Positions 1 to 9,253 of a DNA stretch of 64,000 nucleotides are shown in pieces (the first letter of the stretch is position 1; each line of letters begins with the position of its first letter). Under the pieces are notes generated by a model. The model searched no databases. It saw only the letters and a program-made list of their open reading frames with translations, and had not been told where the DNA came from. The stretch is taken from the NCBI RefSeq assembly GCF_002165625.1, contig NZ_NGNS01000006.1, positions 152,434 to 216,433 on the forward strand, given 5' to 3'. The DNA is from Neiella marina. GTDB taxonomy: Bacteria; Pseudomonadota; Gammaproteobacteria; Enterobacterales; Neiellaceae. The translations under genes and the position numbers were made by a program.

Positions 1-597
1 GCTAAACGTTTTTGTGTGCCCGGTGATTTGTTATTTGCCATTGTGTTGAATGAATACGGCATCCAAGCTCACATGGATTTCAAATTTGAAGGCATGTTAG
101 GTGCGGGCCGAACCATCGTGCTACCCCAACGTGAGAGCGCGGCGATCGCCATTTGCGATAAAGAATCCGGTAAAGTTTATTTAAACGTCAATAGTGACGG
201 TGAAAATCGTCCTTACTGCCCTGCCGTAGAAACTTTGATCCGCAACTATGTTGCATTCTCTGGACAAAACTTCCCATACATCTTAGTGCCACTAATGGAA
301 CGCCATGGCGTGATGATTAACCCGGCGCGACCGCTAGTGATGTACGAGAGCATGTCACTGCAACTGAACCAGTTGAATTTCACCAACCCAGAGCTCAGCC
401 TCGCCAATACCGAGCTGCAGGTGAACGGTAAGCGTGGCGACGCATTTTTGCATTTCCATATTCACGATCAAGGTGAACTCATCGGCACGGGTCGCAAGAA
501 AATGGTGTTAAGCGGCCTACGAGACTTCTGTGCCGATCAGATGGCCGCAATGGAACAAGCTTACCTGCAACGCAAAGAGGCACTGCCCAACGACTAA
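1..597 (+). CDS. DUF3581-family protein, 5' end outside window
   Basis: The frame is open from the first base, and residues A-K-R-F-C-V precede the GTG at 16. That GTG is therefore an internal valine and the true start lies upstream. About 198 residues and the stop are visible. The sequence resembles, from memory, the DUF3581 proteins of Shewanella and relatives, with conserved stretches such as PGDLLFAIVLNEYG, YVAFSGQNFP and the C-terminal VLSGLR. There is no signal peptide or membrane segment in the visible part. Function is not known. It is convergent with the next gene, whose stop codon directly abuts this one. Confidence 0.7.
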   Translation, partial: AKRFCVPGDLLFAIVLNEYGIQAHMDFKFEGMLGAGRTIVLPQRESAAIAICDKESGKVYLNVNSDGENRPYCPAVETLIRNYVAFSGQNFPYILVPLMERHGVMINPARPLVMYESMSLQLNQLNFTNPELSLANTELQVNGKRGDAFLHFHIHDQGELIGTGRKKMVLSGLRDFCADQMAAMEQAYLQRKEALPND

Positions 598-1458
598 CTA
601 GAGTTTAGGCGCCATTTGAATTAGCAGCGCAGGCTTGAACAGCATCTGTTCTTGAGTCAGCCAAAGGTGGCGCTGCTTATCCATACATATCGCTTCAACT
701 TGACCAAAGCCTGTCAAATCCTTGGTTGCTACCACATTGAAACTGTCATCAAGCTGAGCAATGAAAGGCGTTAGCTTTGGCAATCCTTTGCTGTTGTAAC
801 CAACCACCCAATAATTCTTACTTGCGGCATCATAATGAGCACCAGTGATCATTCCTGGTAAGTTATCGATAGTCGCAATCGGCATCAGCCGTTGTTGGGT
901 TTGATTTGGGTCGATGCGGTAAGCGCGAGCAACGTTAGTTCGCCAACTTTTGCTAAACACAATCAACTGCTCTTGATTGAACGCCATTGCCTCGGCATCA
1001 ACATCATGATGAACACTATCGACTGGAAAGGTGTCGTAGTCGGCAAACTCAAAAGTGGTGGAGGAGACTTCAGCGGCAATACCTTTGCGCACCGAATCTA
1101 ATGTCAGTTGATAAACTACCATGTTCCTACGATTGGCATGATTGTTACCAATATCGGCGATGTATAGCTGGCCATCGGCGAAGCTCAATGCTTCCCAATC
1201 GCGATTGTTGATAGCTGCGGTGACTTCGGTGATAACCTGTCCCTGATCATCGAGTTGATAGATAATCGCAGGATTGCCAGAGTCATTGATGGTGTATTTG
1301 CTATCGCCAACGCAGGCTAACCCTGATGTTTCAGCGACTTGCGCAGATAGTTTGTGTTGGGCGATAACCTCATAGCGTGCCAAGTCAGCACTTAGTGCCG
1401 AGCTACATACCCCAGACAACATCAGCCAGCTAAGCACTCGCCTTACCATCAAAACCAC
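598..1458 (-). CDS. Secreted beta-propeller-like protein of unknown function
   Basis: 286 aa. Residues 1-24 form a typical Sec signal peptide (MVLMVRR, a hydrophobic stretch, then a likely cut after ALSA). The mature part has repeated short motifs such as ETSGLACVGD, NRDWEALSF, LYIADIGNN and DAEAMAF. These recall the SdiA-regulated or phytase-like propeller proteins, in which W-E-A and D-x-E-A repeats recur. No catalytic residue can be assigned. It is probably exported to the periplasm. It stands alone between the DUF3581 gene and yebG, transcribed opposite to both. The family assignment is inference from repeat style; the coding status is firm. Confidence 0.6.
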   Translation of the reverse strand: MVLMVRRVLSWLMLSGVCSSALSADLARYEVIAQHKLSAQVAETSGLACVGDSKYTINDSGNPAIIYQLDDQGQVITEVTAAINNRDWEALSFADGQLYIADIGNNHANRRNMVVYQLTLDSVRKGIAAEVSSTTFEFADYDTFPVDSVHHDVDAEAMAFNQEQLIVFSKSWRTNVARAYRIDPNQTQQRLMPIATIDNLPGMITGAHYDAASKNYWVVGYNSKGLPKLTPFIAQLDDSFNVVATKDLTGFGQVEAICMDKQRHLWLTQEQMLFKPALLIQMAPKL

Positions 1459-1545
1459 TTACCTCACACAGAGCTACAGAGCGAGCAGACTAGCAAATCT
1501 AAAGGCTTAAGTAACGAAAGCTGCAAGCTTGTTTTACATCAATAT

Positions 1546-1565
1546 AACTGTACAGATAACCAGTA
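1546..1565 (+). promoter_or_regulatory. LexA (SOS) box upstream of yebG
   Basis: The core CTGTACAGATAACCAG at 1548-1563 has the CTG-N10-CAG form of the gammaproteobacterial LexA site and matches 12 of 16 bases of the E. coli consensus. It lies 95 bases before the yebG start. E. coli yebG is a known LexA target, so site and gene support each other. Confidence 0.6.
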
Positions 1566-1657
1566 CCCTGTTAACTTGTAACAAGTCATCGAATGAACAC
1601 TAGACTGTTGGTGACATAAAAGTGGGCGAATTGGGGATTGGCGAATGAGGAGAAATC

Positions 1658-1939
1658 ATGGCAGTTGAAACCCGCTATGTCGTTGTGCGCAATGGCGAGG
1701 AGGTCAAAACGTTCGTGGATAAGAAGCAAGCAGATGAATATGACCGCATGCTGGATATGGCGGCGGCAATGGAAGATCTGGTCACTGCATCAGGGATTAA
1801 AATTAGCGAAGATGCACTTGAGCAACTCGGCGTTTACTTGGCGGAAAATCGTGAGGAAGTATTGTATGCCTTGCAAGCCAAACGTCGTCCTCAGCCAAAG
1901 AAGCCAAAGCCTGAAGAAGCAGAATCAGACGCCGCGTAA
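1658..1939 (+). CDS. yebG: YebG family DNA-damage-inducible protein
   Basis: 93 aa, close to E. coli YebG (96 aa). It shares the N-terminal pattern M-A-V-E-x-x-Y-V-V-x-R-x-G-E-E and the following K-K-x-A-D-x-Y-D-x-M-L-D. The C-terminus is a lysine/proline then acidic tail. The molecular role of YebG is not established; in E. coli it is induced by DNA damage through LexA. The start at 1658 has a good ribosome site (TGAGGAGA, 1645-1652). A LexA-like box precedes it, and a strong terminator shared with lpdA follows. Confidence 0.85.
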   Translation: MAVETRYVVVRNGEEVKTFVDKKQADEYDRMLDMAAAMEDLVTASGIKISEDALEQLGVYLAENREEVLYALQAKRRPQPKKPKPEEAESDAA

Positions 1940-1954
1940 GCGCTTATCAAGCAT

Positions 1955-1981
1955 AAAAAAGCTGGCAAATGCCAGCTTTTT
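1955..1981. terminator. Bidirectional rho-independent terminator, yebG / lpdA
   Basis: Stem GCTGGC / GCCAGC (1961-1966, 1971-1976), extendable by one A-T pair, flanked by an A-run on the left and a T-run on the right. It serves yebG on the plus strand and lpdA on the minus strand. Confidence 0.85.
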
Positions 1982-1997
1982 AATGACCGATTCAGAG

Positions 1998-3422
1998 TTA
2001 CTTTTTCTTCGCCTTTGGATTTGGCAAATCAGTAATTGAACCTTCGTATACCTCTGCTGCTAGACCGACAGACTCATGCAAGGTTGGGTGAGCGTGAATA
2101 GTCAGCGCGATATCTTCGGCATCACAGCCCATTTCAATCGCCAAGCAGATTTCGCCCAACAATTCTCCGGCGTTCTTACCAACAACCGCACCACCAAGTA
2201 GACGATCTGTTTCTTTATCAAAGATCAGTTTGGTCATACCGCTATCGGCATCCGCAGCAATTGCGCGACCAGAAGCAGCCCATGGGAACGTCGCGGTTTC
2301 GAACTTGATACCCGCTTCTTTGGCTTCTTTTTCGGTCATACCCGCCCAAGCAACTTCAGGGTGGGTGTAAGCAATGGATGGGATCAGTTTAGGTTCGAAG
2401 AAGTGCTTCTTACCGGCAATGTTTTCAGCCGCAACGTGGCCTTCATGCACACCTTTGTGAGCCAGCATAGGCTGACCGACGATGTCACCAATAGCGAAGA
2501 TGTTTGGCACGTTAGTGCGCATTTGCTTATCAACCGCAATGAAGCCTCGCTCATCAACGGCAATACCGGCTTTTTCAGCGTCCAGCAGTTTACCGTTTGG
2601 CGTACGACCAACGGCAACCAACACGGCGTCATAACGAATCGCAGCATTTGGTGCGTTTTTACCTTCAAAGCTCACGTAGATACCATCGTCCTTGGCTTCA
2701 ACCGCAGTCACTTTGGTTTCTAACATCAGCTTGAATTTTTCTTTGATTTCGCGGGTATAAACGCGAACCACATCTTTATCGGCGGCCGGGATCAACTGAT
2801 CCATGAACTCAACCACTTCAACTTGGGCGCCTAATGCATGGTAAACCGTTCCCATTTCCAGGCCGATAATACCGCCGCCTAAAATCAACATTTTCTCTGG
2901 TACAGTTTCCAGTTTCAGAGCGTCCGTTGAATCCCAAATACGTGGGTCATTGTGTGGAATGAATGGCAATTGAATTGGACGAGAGCCAGCTGCGACGATG
3001 GCATTGTCGAAGTTAACAACGGTCTTACCATCGGCACCTTCAACTTCAATAGTGTTAGCGCCAGTGAATTTACCATAGCCGTTGACGACTTTAACTTTAC
3101 GCATTTTGGCCATACCAGCTAGACCACCGGTCAGCTTAGCAATCACCTTGTCTTTCCAAATACGGATCTTGTTGATGTCGGTTTGTGGCTCGCCAAAGAC
3201 AACACCGTGTTCCGCCATGTTCTTGGAATCTTCAATCACTTCTGCCACGTGCAACAACGCTTTTGAAGGGATACAACCAACATTCAAACACACACCACCT
3301 AAGGTATCGAAACGCTCAATCAATACGGTTTCCATACCTAAATCTGCGCTGCGGAATGCAGCTGAATAGCCCGCAGGGCCAGCACCAAGTACCACCACCT
3401 GGGTTTTGATTTCGTTACTCAT
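1998..3422 (-). CDS. lpdA: Dihydrolipoyl dehydrogenase (E3)
   Basis: 474 aa, as in E. coli Lpd. This FAD flavoenzyme reoxidises dihydrolipoamide with NAD+ and is the E3 of pyruvate and 2-oxoglutarate dehydrogenases. Visible features are the N-terminal FAD site (GAGPAGY, residues 14-20), the redox disulfide C45-L-N-V-G-C50, the NAD site GGGIIGLEMG, the second FAD motif with IGDIVG, and the C-terminal active-site H445-P-T-L-H449-E450. The start has a GAGGT ribosome site. It lies downstream of aceF on the same strand, separated by 133 bases with a hairpin, so it may also have its own promoter as in E. coli. Confidence 0.97.
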   Translation of the reverse strand: MSNEIKTQVVVLGAGPAGYSAAFRSADLGMETVLIERFDTLGGVCLNVGCIPSKALLHVAEVIEDSKNMAEHGVVFGEPQTDINKIRIWKDKVIAKLTGGLAGMAKMRKVKVVNGYGKFTGANTIEVEGADGKTVVNFDNAIVAAGSRPIQLPFIPHNDPRIWDSTDALKLETVPEKMLILGGGIIGLEMGTVYHALGAQVEVVEFMDQLIPAADKDVVRVYTREIKEKFKLMLETKVTAVEAKDDGIYVSFEGKNAPNAAIRYDAVLVAVGRTPNGKLLDAEKAGIAVDERGFIAVDKQMRTNVPNIFAIGDIVGQPMLAHKGVHEGHVAAENIAGKKHFFEPKLIPSIAYTHPEVAWAGMTEKEAKEAGIKFETATFPWAASGRAIAADADSGMTKLIFDKETDRLLGGAVVGKNAGELLGEICLAIEMGCDAEDIALTIHAHPTLHESVGLAAEVYEGSITDLPNPKAKKK

Positions 3423-3512
3423 TACGACCTCAAATATAATTCTTTTCTAGTTGTTCGATTATCCGACTCGCTCGAGGGTACGAGGTCTCGGCAATATAAC
3501 TTAGGGTCAGTT

Positions 3513-3544
3513 AAAACGCCAAGAGCCGGGATGAACCCGGCTCT
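3513..3544 (-). terminator. Hairpin between aceF and lpdA
   Basis: Perfect 9-bp inverted repeat AGAGCCGGG / CCCGGCTCT (3522-3530, 3536-3544) with a 5-base loop. On the minus strand it follows aceF by 11 bases and is succeeded by only a modest T-tract. It is probably a partial terminator or an RNA-stabilising hairpin, allowing reduced readthrough into lpdA. Confidence 0.6.
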
Positions 3545-3555
3545 GGTAACTGACT

Positions 3556-5478
3556 TTACATGACGAGACGACGGATATCGCTCAACACGTTGTTCAGCTC
3601 AGTGATGAAGCGTGCACCATCGGCACCATCAATCACCCGGTGGTCATAAGACAGCGCCAGCGGCACCATCAAACGAGGTCCAAATTCTGAACCGTTCCAC
3701 TTCGGCTTCATATCAGATTTAGACACACCCAAAATCGCGACGTCAGGCGCATTGACGATTGGGGTGAACTGAGTACCACCGATACCACCAAGGCTTGAGA
3801 TAGTGAAGCAGCTGCCTTGCATATCAGCAGCAGTCAACTTACCACCACGGGCTTTCTTGCTAATTTCGCCCAATTCCTGAGTGATCTCAATAATGCCTTT
3901 CTTATCGACATTACGCAGTACTGGTACAACCAAACCGTTAGGTGTATCAACCGCAACACCGATATGAATGTACTTCTTCATGATCAGGTGATCGCCATCT
4001 GGGTCCAGCGAGCTGTTGAACTTAGGATAAGTTTCCAACGCTTTGGCTGCAGCCTTGATGATAAAGGCCAACGGCGAAATCTTGTAACCAAGGTCGCGCT
4101 TTGCAGCAATTGCATTTTGTTCTTTACGGAACGATTCCAGATCGGTGATATCAGCTTCATCAAACTGCGTCACATGAGGAATGGTTACCCAATTGCGATG
4201 CAGGTTCGGGCCAGAGATCTTCTGAATACGGCTCAGCTCAACCTTCTCGATTTCACCAAACTTGCTGAAATCAACCCGTGGTTGCGCCAGAACAGAGAGA
4301 CCACCGCCACTGACGTTGGTGTTACCACTTGCCTTCGGACGTGACAGTTCTTCTTTCACGTAAGCCTGAACATCTTCTTTCAGGATCCGCCCTTTACGAC
4401 CAGTGCCTTTGACCTTACTCAGGTCGACACCAAACTCGCGAGCGATGCGGCGTACAGCTGGTGAAGCATGACCAACAGCGCTAGCTTTTTGGCTAGAGCC
4501 TGGGTGGTCTGAAACTGGTGGCGGCTTAGCGGCAGCGGCAGGCGCAGCTTTTGGTGCTGCCGGAGCAGCTGGCGCAGGAGCCGCAGCAGGGGCTGGGGCA
4601 GCTGCAGGCGCTTCGCTCACTGTTTCTAGAAGAGCAATCAAAGTGCCTTCAGCAACTTTGTCACCAACAGCAACTTTGATTTCTTTCACGGTACCAGCAA
4701 ACGGAGCGGGTACTTCCATCGACGCTTTATCGCCTTCGACTTCAATCAAACCTTGCTCTGCTTCAACGGTATCACCAACGGCAACCAAAATTGTCGTTAC
4801 GTCAACTTCATCACCGCCGATGTCTGGAATTGTTACTTCCTTCAGCTCTGCCGTAGCAGGAGCCGCGGCTGGAGCAGCTGGAGCTTCTGCAACAGGGGCA
4901 GCGGCAGGCGCTGCAGCACCAGTTTCGATGCGAACAATCAGAGTACCTTCGGCAACTTTGTCACCCGCACTAACGATGATTTCTTTGACGGTACCGGCCA
5001 CTGGCGAAGGTACTTCCATAGAGGCCTTATCGCCTTCTACTTCAATCAAACCTTGCTCAACTTCAACGGTATCGCCAACAGCAACCAGAATAGTGGTGAC
5101 ATCCACTTCATCACCGCCGATATCTGGCACCGCAACGTCTTCTACCGCACCGCCTTCAGCAGGAGCAGCGGCAGCCGGAGCAGCGGCTGGAGCTTCAGCA
5201 GCAGGAGCTGGCGCGGCTTCTTCTGCAGCTGGTGCATCGGCGCCAGTTTCCAGAATCACAATCAAACTGTCTTGAGAAACTTGGTCACCAACGGCAACTT
5301 TGATTTCTTTCACAGTGCCAGCAAACGGAGCCGGTACTTCCATCGACGCCTTGTCGCCTTCGACTTCAATCAAACCTTGCTCTGGTTCTACTTTCTCGCC
5401 AATCTCAACGAGAATACCAATTACGTCAACGGCATCAGCGCCAACGTCTGGAACCAGAACTTCTTTCAATTCGGCCAT
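3556..5478 (-). CDS. aceF: Pyruvate dehydrogenase E2, three lipoyl domains
   Basis: 640 aa, close to E. coli AceF (630). It transfers the acetyl group from lipoamide to CoA and forms the core of the complex. Three lipoyl domains carry lysines at K43, K151 and K251, each in [10 protein letters not shown]. They are joined by Ala/Pro-rich swinging linkers (residues about 80-112, 188-208 and 287-325). The E3/E1-binding domain is near 337-375 ([13 protein letters not shown]). The catalytic domain ends with the [11 protein letters not shown] motif that supplies the active-site histidine. Start ATG has AGGAG at good spacing, 11 bases after aceE. Confidence 0.97.
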   Translation of the reverse strand: MAELKEVLVPDVGADAVDVIGILVEIGEKVEPEQGLIEVEGDKASMEVPAPFAGTVKEIKVAVGDQVSQDSLIVILETGADAPAAEEAAPAPAAEAPAAAPAAAAPAEGGAVEDVAVPDIGGDEVDVTTILVAVGDTVEVEQGLIEVEGDKASMEVPSPVAGTVKEIIVSAGDKVAEGTLIVRIETGAAAPAAAPVAEAPAAPAAAPATAELKEVTIPDIGGDEVDVTTILVAVGDTVEAEQGLIEVEGDKASMEVPAPFAGTVKEIKVAVGDKVAEGTLIALLETVSEAPAAAPAPAAAPAPAAPAAPKAAPAAAAKPPPVSDHPGSSQKASAVGHASPAVRRIAREFGVDLSKVKGTGRKGRILKEDVQAYVKEELSRPKASGNTNVSGGGLSVLAQPRVDFSKFGEIEKVELSRIQKISGPNLHRNWVTIPHVTQFDEADITDLESFRKEQNAIAAKRDLGYKISPLAFIIKAAAKALETYPKFNSSLDPDGDHLIMKKYIHIGVAVDTPNGLVVPVLRNVDKKGIIEITQELGEISKKARGGKLTAADMQGSCFTISSLGGIGGTQFTPIVNAPDVAILGVSKSDMKPKWNGSEFGPRLMVPLALSYDHRVIDGADGARFITELNNVLSDIRRLVM

Positions 5479-5489
5479 TTGTATTCTCC

Positions 5490-8150
5490 TTAAGCGTACA
5501 GTGAGTAGACTTTGTCGACATCCAGACCGAACTTCTCGATCGCTTCTGGAACGACTTTAGCGTCTACGTCACCGCTCTTAACCAGTTCACTCAATGCTGC
5601 AACGACAACATATGGTGCGCTGACTTCAAAGTGATCACGCAAGTTCTCACGGCTATCAGAGCGACCGAAACCGTCAGTACCTAGTACTTTGTAAGAAGCA
5701 GGGACATATGCACGGATCTGATCAGCGAAGATACGCATGTAGTCAGTGGTAGCAACAACTGGCACATCCTTGGCCAACACTTTAGTGACGTACGCTTCTT
5801 TTGCGTCAGCACCTGGATGCAGCATGTTGTAACGCTCAACGTCATTACCTTCACGAGCAAGCTCAGTGAATGAAGTGACCGAGAACACGTCAGCATCAAT
5901 GCTGTAATCGTTGGCCAAGATTTCCGCCGCTTCACGAACATGACGCAAGATTGAACCACAACCCAATAGTTGTATTTGAGCCTTCTTCTTGGCGTGATCC
6001 AGCTTGTAGATACCTTTGATGATGCCTTCTTCAACACCTTCTGGCATCGCTGGCTGAACGTAGTTTTCATTCAACGTGGTGATGTAGTAGAACACGTCTT
6101 CCTGACGTTCACCGTACATCCGGTCCATACCTTCTTGCACGATCACGGCAATTTCGTAACCGTAAGCTGGATCGTAAGAGATACAGTTTGGAATCGTCGC
6201 CGATTGCAAGTGGCTGTGGCCATCTTCGTGCTGCAGGCCTTCACCGTTCAGGGTCGTACGACCTGAGGTACCACCAATCATGAAGCCACGAGCACGCAAG
6301 TCACCAGCAGCCCAAGCTTGGTCACCAATACGTTGGAAACCGAACATCGAGTAGTAGATGTAGAACGGAATGGTTGGCGCATCGTTTACTGAGTAACTGG
6401 TAGCCGCAGCCATCCAAGAACTCATCGCACCACCTTCGTTGATACCTTCTTGCAGCACCGCACCGGTCTTGTCTTCACGGTAGTAAGCAACTTGGTCAGC
6501 ATCTTGTGGGGTGTATTTCTGGCCGCCGTGAGCATAAATACCGACCTGACGGAACAAGCCTTCCATACCAAAGGTACGGGCTTCATCAGGAATAATTGGT
6601 ACCACGCGCTTACCAACACTCTTGTCTTTCAACAAAGCGGTCAGGACGCGAGACAACGCCATAGTAGTTGAGATCTCACGGCCGTTTGAGCCATCCAACA
6701 CTTGTTGGAATGCTTTCAGCTTAGGAATATCCAGCGATTCGCTGAACTTCACCCGGCGCTGTGGCAAGTAGCCATGCAATGCCGCGCGGCGCTCACGCAG
6801 ATAGACCATCTCTGGGCTATCTTCTGCTGGCTTGTAGTACGGCAAGTTCTCAATGTCGTTGTCGTTAATTGGAATGTTGAAACGATCACGGAAGTGCTTG
6901 ACCGCATCCATATTCATTTTCTTGACGTTGTGCGCGATGTTTTTACCTTCGCCCGCATCGCCCAAACCGTACCCTTTCACGGTCTTAGCCAGAATCACTG
7001 TAGGACGACCTTCAGTGGCAACTGCTTTGGCATATGCCGCGTAAACTTTTGCTGGATCGTGACCACCACGGTTCAAACGCCAGATGTCTTCATCTGACAT
7101 GTTGGCAACCATTTCAGCGGTTTCTGGGTACTTACCAAAGAACTTCTCACGGGTGTAAGCGCCGCCTTTGGCTTTACAGTTCTGGTATTCACCATCAACA
7201 GTCTCTTCCATCAACTGCAGTAATTTGCCTGAGGTATCGCGGTTCAGCAGAGCATCCCAATAGCGGCCCCAAATGACCTTAATCACTTCCCAACCAGCGC
7301 CGCGGAAAGTACCTTCCAATTCTTGAATGATCTTGCCGTTACCACGGACCGGACCATCCAAACGTTGCAGGTTACAGTTAACCACGAAGATCAGGTTGTC
7401 GAGATTCTCGCGAGTTGCAAGACCGATAGCACCCAATGATTCTGGCTCATCAATCTCACCGTCTCCCAAGAAACACCATACTTTCTGATCCGAGCAATCT
7501 TTAATACCACGGTCAGTCAGGTACTTCAGATAACGCGCTTGGTAAATGGCTTGCAGCGGTCCTAAGCCCATCGATACCGTTGGGAATTGCCAGTAGTCCG
7601 GCATCAATTTCGGGTGTGGATAAGAAGACAAGCCTTTGCCGTCCACTTCCTGACGGAAGTTATCCATTTGCGAATCAGTGAAACGGCCTTCAAGGTATGA
7701 ACGAGCGTAGATGCCCGGTGCAATGTGACCTTGGAAGTAAATCAGATCGCCGCCGTCTTTTTCATTTGGCGCGCGCCAGAAATGGTTGAAGCCGACATCA
7801 TAAAGGGTCGCACTCGAGGCGAAAGAAGAAATGTGACCACCCAAATCCAAGTCTTTCTTAGATGCACGCAAAATGGTCATCAAAGCGTTCCAGCGAATAT
7901 AACCGCGGATCTTACGCTCCAATTCCATGTTGCCAGGCATTTGTGGTTCTTGCGATGGTGGAATGGTGTTCAGGTAAGCGGTCGTTGCCGTGTATGGCAA
8001 GTGCGCACCGCTGCGACGTGCTTTTTCAATCAGTTGCTCAAGCAGGTAGTGAGCGCGTTCTGGCCCTTCCTGCTGCAAGACACCAGCTAGGGCATCAAGC
8101 CATTCCCCAGTTTCTTGGGGATCGACGTCATGCTCGAGATGATCAGACAT
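5490..8150 (-). CDS. aceE: Pyruvate dehydrogenase E1, homodimeric type
   Basis: 886 aa (E. coli AceE 887). It decarboxylates pyruvate with thiamine diphosphate and acetylates the lipoyl groups of AceF. The TPP/Mg motif begins [10 protein letters not shown] at residues 229-238 and ends in N-C-N at 258-260. It is the single-chain E1 typical of gammaproteobacteria, not the alpha/beta form. The ribosome site AAGGA precedes the ATG. It lies 68 bases downstream of pdhR, and aceF follows after 11 bases, so pdhR-aceE-aceF probably form an operon. Confidence 0.97.
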   Translation of the reverse strand: MSDHLEHDVDPQETGEWLDALAGVLQQEGPERAHYLLEQLIEKARRSGAHLPYTATTAYLNTIPPSQEPQMPGNMELERKIRGYIRWNALMTILRASKKDLDLGGHISSFASSATLYDVGFNHFWRAPNEKDGGDLIYFQGHIAPGIYARSYLEGRFTDSQMDNFRQEVDGKGLSSYPHPKLMPDYWQFPTVSMGLGPLQAIYQARYLKYLTDRGIKDCSDQKVWCFLGDGEIDEPESLGAIGLATRENLDNLIFVVNCNLQRLDGPVRGNGKIIQELEGTFRGAGWEVIKVIWGRYWDALLNRDTSGKLLQLMEETVDGEYQNCKAKGGAYTREKFFGKYPETAEMVANMSDEDIWRLNRGGHDPAKVYAAYAKAVATEGRPTVILAKTVKGYGLGDAGEGKNIAHNVKKMNMDAVKHFRDRFNIPINDNDIENLPYYKPAEDSPEMVYLRERRAALHGYLPQRRVKFSESLDIPKLKAFQQVLDGSNGREISTTMALSRVLTALLKDKSVGKRVVPIIPDEARTFGMEGLFRQVGIYAHGGQKYTPQDADQVAYYREDKTGAVLQEGINEGGAMSSWMAAATSYSVNDAPTIPFYIYYSMFGFQRIGDQAWAAGDLRARGFMIGGTSGRTTLNGEGLQHEDGHSHLQSATIPNCISYDPAYGYEIAVIVQEGMDRMYGERQEDVFYYITTLNENYVQPAMPEGVEEGIIKGIYKLDHAKKKAQIQLLGCGSILRHVREAAEILANDYSIDADVFSVTSFTELAREGNDVERYNMLHPGADAKEAYVTKVLAKDVPVVATTDYMRIFADQIRAYVPASYKVLGTDGFGRSDSRENLRDHFEVSAPYVVVAALSELVKSGDVDAKVVPEAIEKFGLDVDKVYSLYA

Positions 8151-8218
8151 GCCGTATTCCTTCTTTCAGAGTAATTAGTTGCAAAAACAAACTGAGCGAG
8201 TTGTCGCTTGGTCTGTCG

Positions 8219-9001
8219 TTATTTCGTCTCACTGCGAACTCGGCGCAGTGAGCGCTCCATTCGCGTTGTTTGGCGACTTACATCGAGCAGAGTTTCCTCG
8301 ATATAAGCCAGATGCTCATGGCTGGCTTGTCTTGCCAACTCTGGTTCTCGTTGAACAATCATGCTGAGCAAATGCTTTCTATGGTTAAACACAGAATGCT
8401 GAGCTTCGAGGCTCCGCAACATCTGCCGCAAATTGTCTTCAATATTTTGTTGCAGCAAGGGCTTTAAACAGTGCATTACCTGTAATACCACGGCATTGTG
8501 GCTGGCTTCCGCCATTTTCAGATAAAAGCCCATCACTGCATCGGCGTGGGTATGTATGGTGGCATCAGTTAACTTCACACTGGCAATGTCGTCAATGCAC
8601 TGAGCTAACTGTTCATCATCGGTTTCGGTGCCACGCAAGGCTGCATAATAGGCGCAGATCCCCTCTAATGCATGGCGAAACTCTAATAAATCGAACTGCG
8701 ATTCTGGGTGATTTACCATCAGTTGAAACAAGGGTTCGGCGACATTTTGCCAGCTGTCTTCACTGACGAATGTGCCGCCACCTTGCTTACGATTCAGCAA
8801 ACCTCTGGCTTCGAGCTTTTGAATTGCTTCTCGTACTGATGGTCTAGAGACATTGAACTGGCTAGCCAGCTCACGCTCCGATGGCAACTTTTGTCCAGGA
8901 GCCAACACCCCTTCAATGATCATGCGCTCCAACTGCTCAACAATAGCGTCGGCAAGTCGCGCCTGTTTCACTGAATTAAATGAAGGTTTGATCTGAGTCA
9001 T
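8219..9001 (-). CDS. pdhR: PdhR, GntR-family pyruvate-sensing repressor
   Basis: 260 aa from the ATG at 9001. An upstream in-frame TTG at 9040 would run through a PdhR operator and is not preferred. The N-terminal winged helix shows LPSERELA and VSRPSVREAIQKLEARGLL, typical of GntR regulators, followed by RKQGGGTFV. The rest is an FCD-type ligand domain. In E. coli PdhR represses its own operon and is released by pyruvate. Similarity to E. coli PdhR, position before aceEF and the operators upstream all agree. Confidence 0.93.
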   Translation of the reverse strand: MTQIKPSFNSVKQARLADAIVEQLERMIIEGVLAPGQKLPSERELASQFNVSRPSVREAIQKLEARGLLNRKQGGGTFVSEDSWQNVAEPLFQLMVNHPESQFDLLEFRHALEGICAYYAALRGTETDDEQLAQCIDDIASVKLTDATIHTHADAVMGFYLKMAEASHNAVVLQVMHCLKPLLQQNIEDNLRQMLRSLEAQHSVFNHRKHLLSMIVQREPELARQASHEHLAYIEETLLDVSRQTTRMERSLRRVRSETK

Positions 9002-9015
9002 GTTGCCCTTGGTTA

Positions 9016-9030
9016 ATTGGTCATACCATT
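9016..9030. promoter_or_regulatory. PdhR operator, proximal
   Basis: ATTGGTCATACCATT matches the E. coli PdhR consensus ATTGGT-N3-ACCAAT at all but one of the fixed bases. It lies 15 bases upstream of the pdhR ATG, consistent with autorepression. Confidence 0.7.
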
Positions 9031-9140
9031 TAGCCAGCAAAAATCTATCAGACCAAGGGTGCTGTGTCTAGCCTTAAACTCAGGGTCTTATCCTGCCTTA
9101 TTGTTAAGCCCCGTCATACTTGGTTCTAACCGCCCACATA

Positions 9141-9155
9141 TGTGGTCGGACCATT
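9141..9155. promoter_or_regulatory. PdhR-like operator, distal
   Basis: The core TGGTCGGACCA (9143-9153) fits TGGT-N3-ACCA exactly; the outer bases deviate. It overlaps a perfect 12-bp palindrome CCACATATGTGG (9134-9145). It is about 140 bases from the pdhR start, near where the operon promoter may lie. Confidence 0.45.
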
Positions 9156-9182
9156 TAGACTAATTCTCATTTCGATTTAATT

Positions 9183-9223
9183 TGAGACAAAAATAAACCG
9201 AGTTTGATAGCAACTCGGTTTAT
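9183..9223 (-). terminator. Terminator after ampE
   Basis: 12-bp stem ATAAACCGAGTT / AACTCGGTTTAT (9193-9204, 9212-9223) with a 7-base loop. Read on the minus strand it is followed by TTTTTGTCTC. It lies 31 bases beyond the ampE stop and separates ampDE from pdhR. Confidence 0.8.
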
Positions 9224-9253
9224 GGGTAGCGGCAATAAGTCGTTAACAAACAG

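Noticed and set aside
1638..2039. 133-codon frame overlapping yebG and the terminator
   Set aside because: It runs through a strong terminator and into lpdA in another frame; yebG in the overlapping frame is well supported.
4643..5493. Long plus-strand open frames across aceF (210 and 246 codons)
   Set aside because: They are shadows of the repetitive Ala/Pro-rich aceF coding sequence; the products are low-complexity Ser/Ala/Thr or odd Asn/Phe strings with no ribosome site.
9002..9040. TTG start for PdhR
   Set aside because: Would place the proximal PdhR operator inside the coding region; the ATG at 9001 agrees with the family length.
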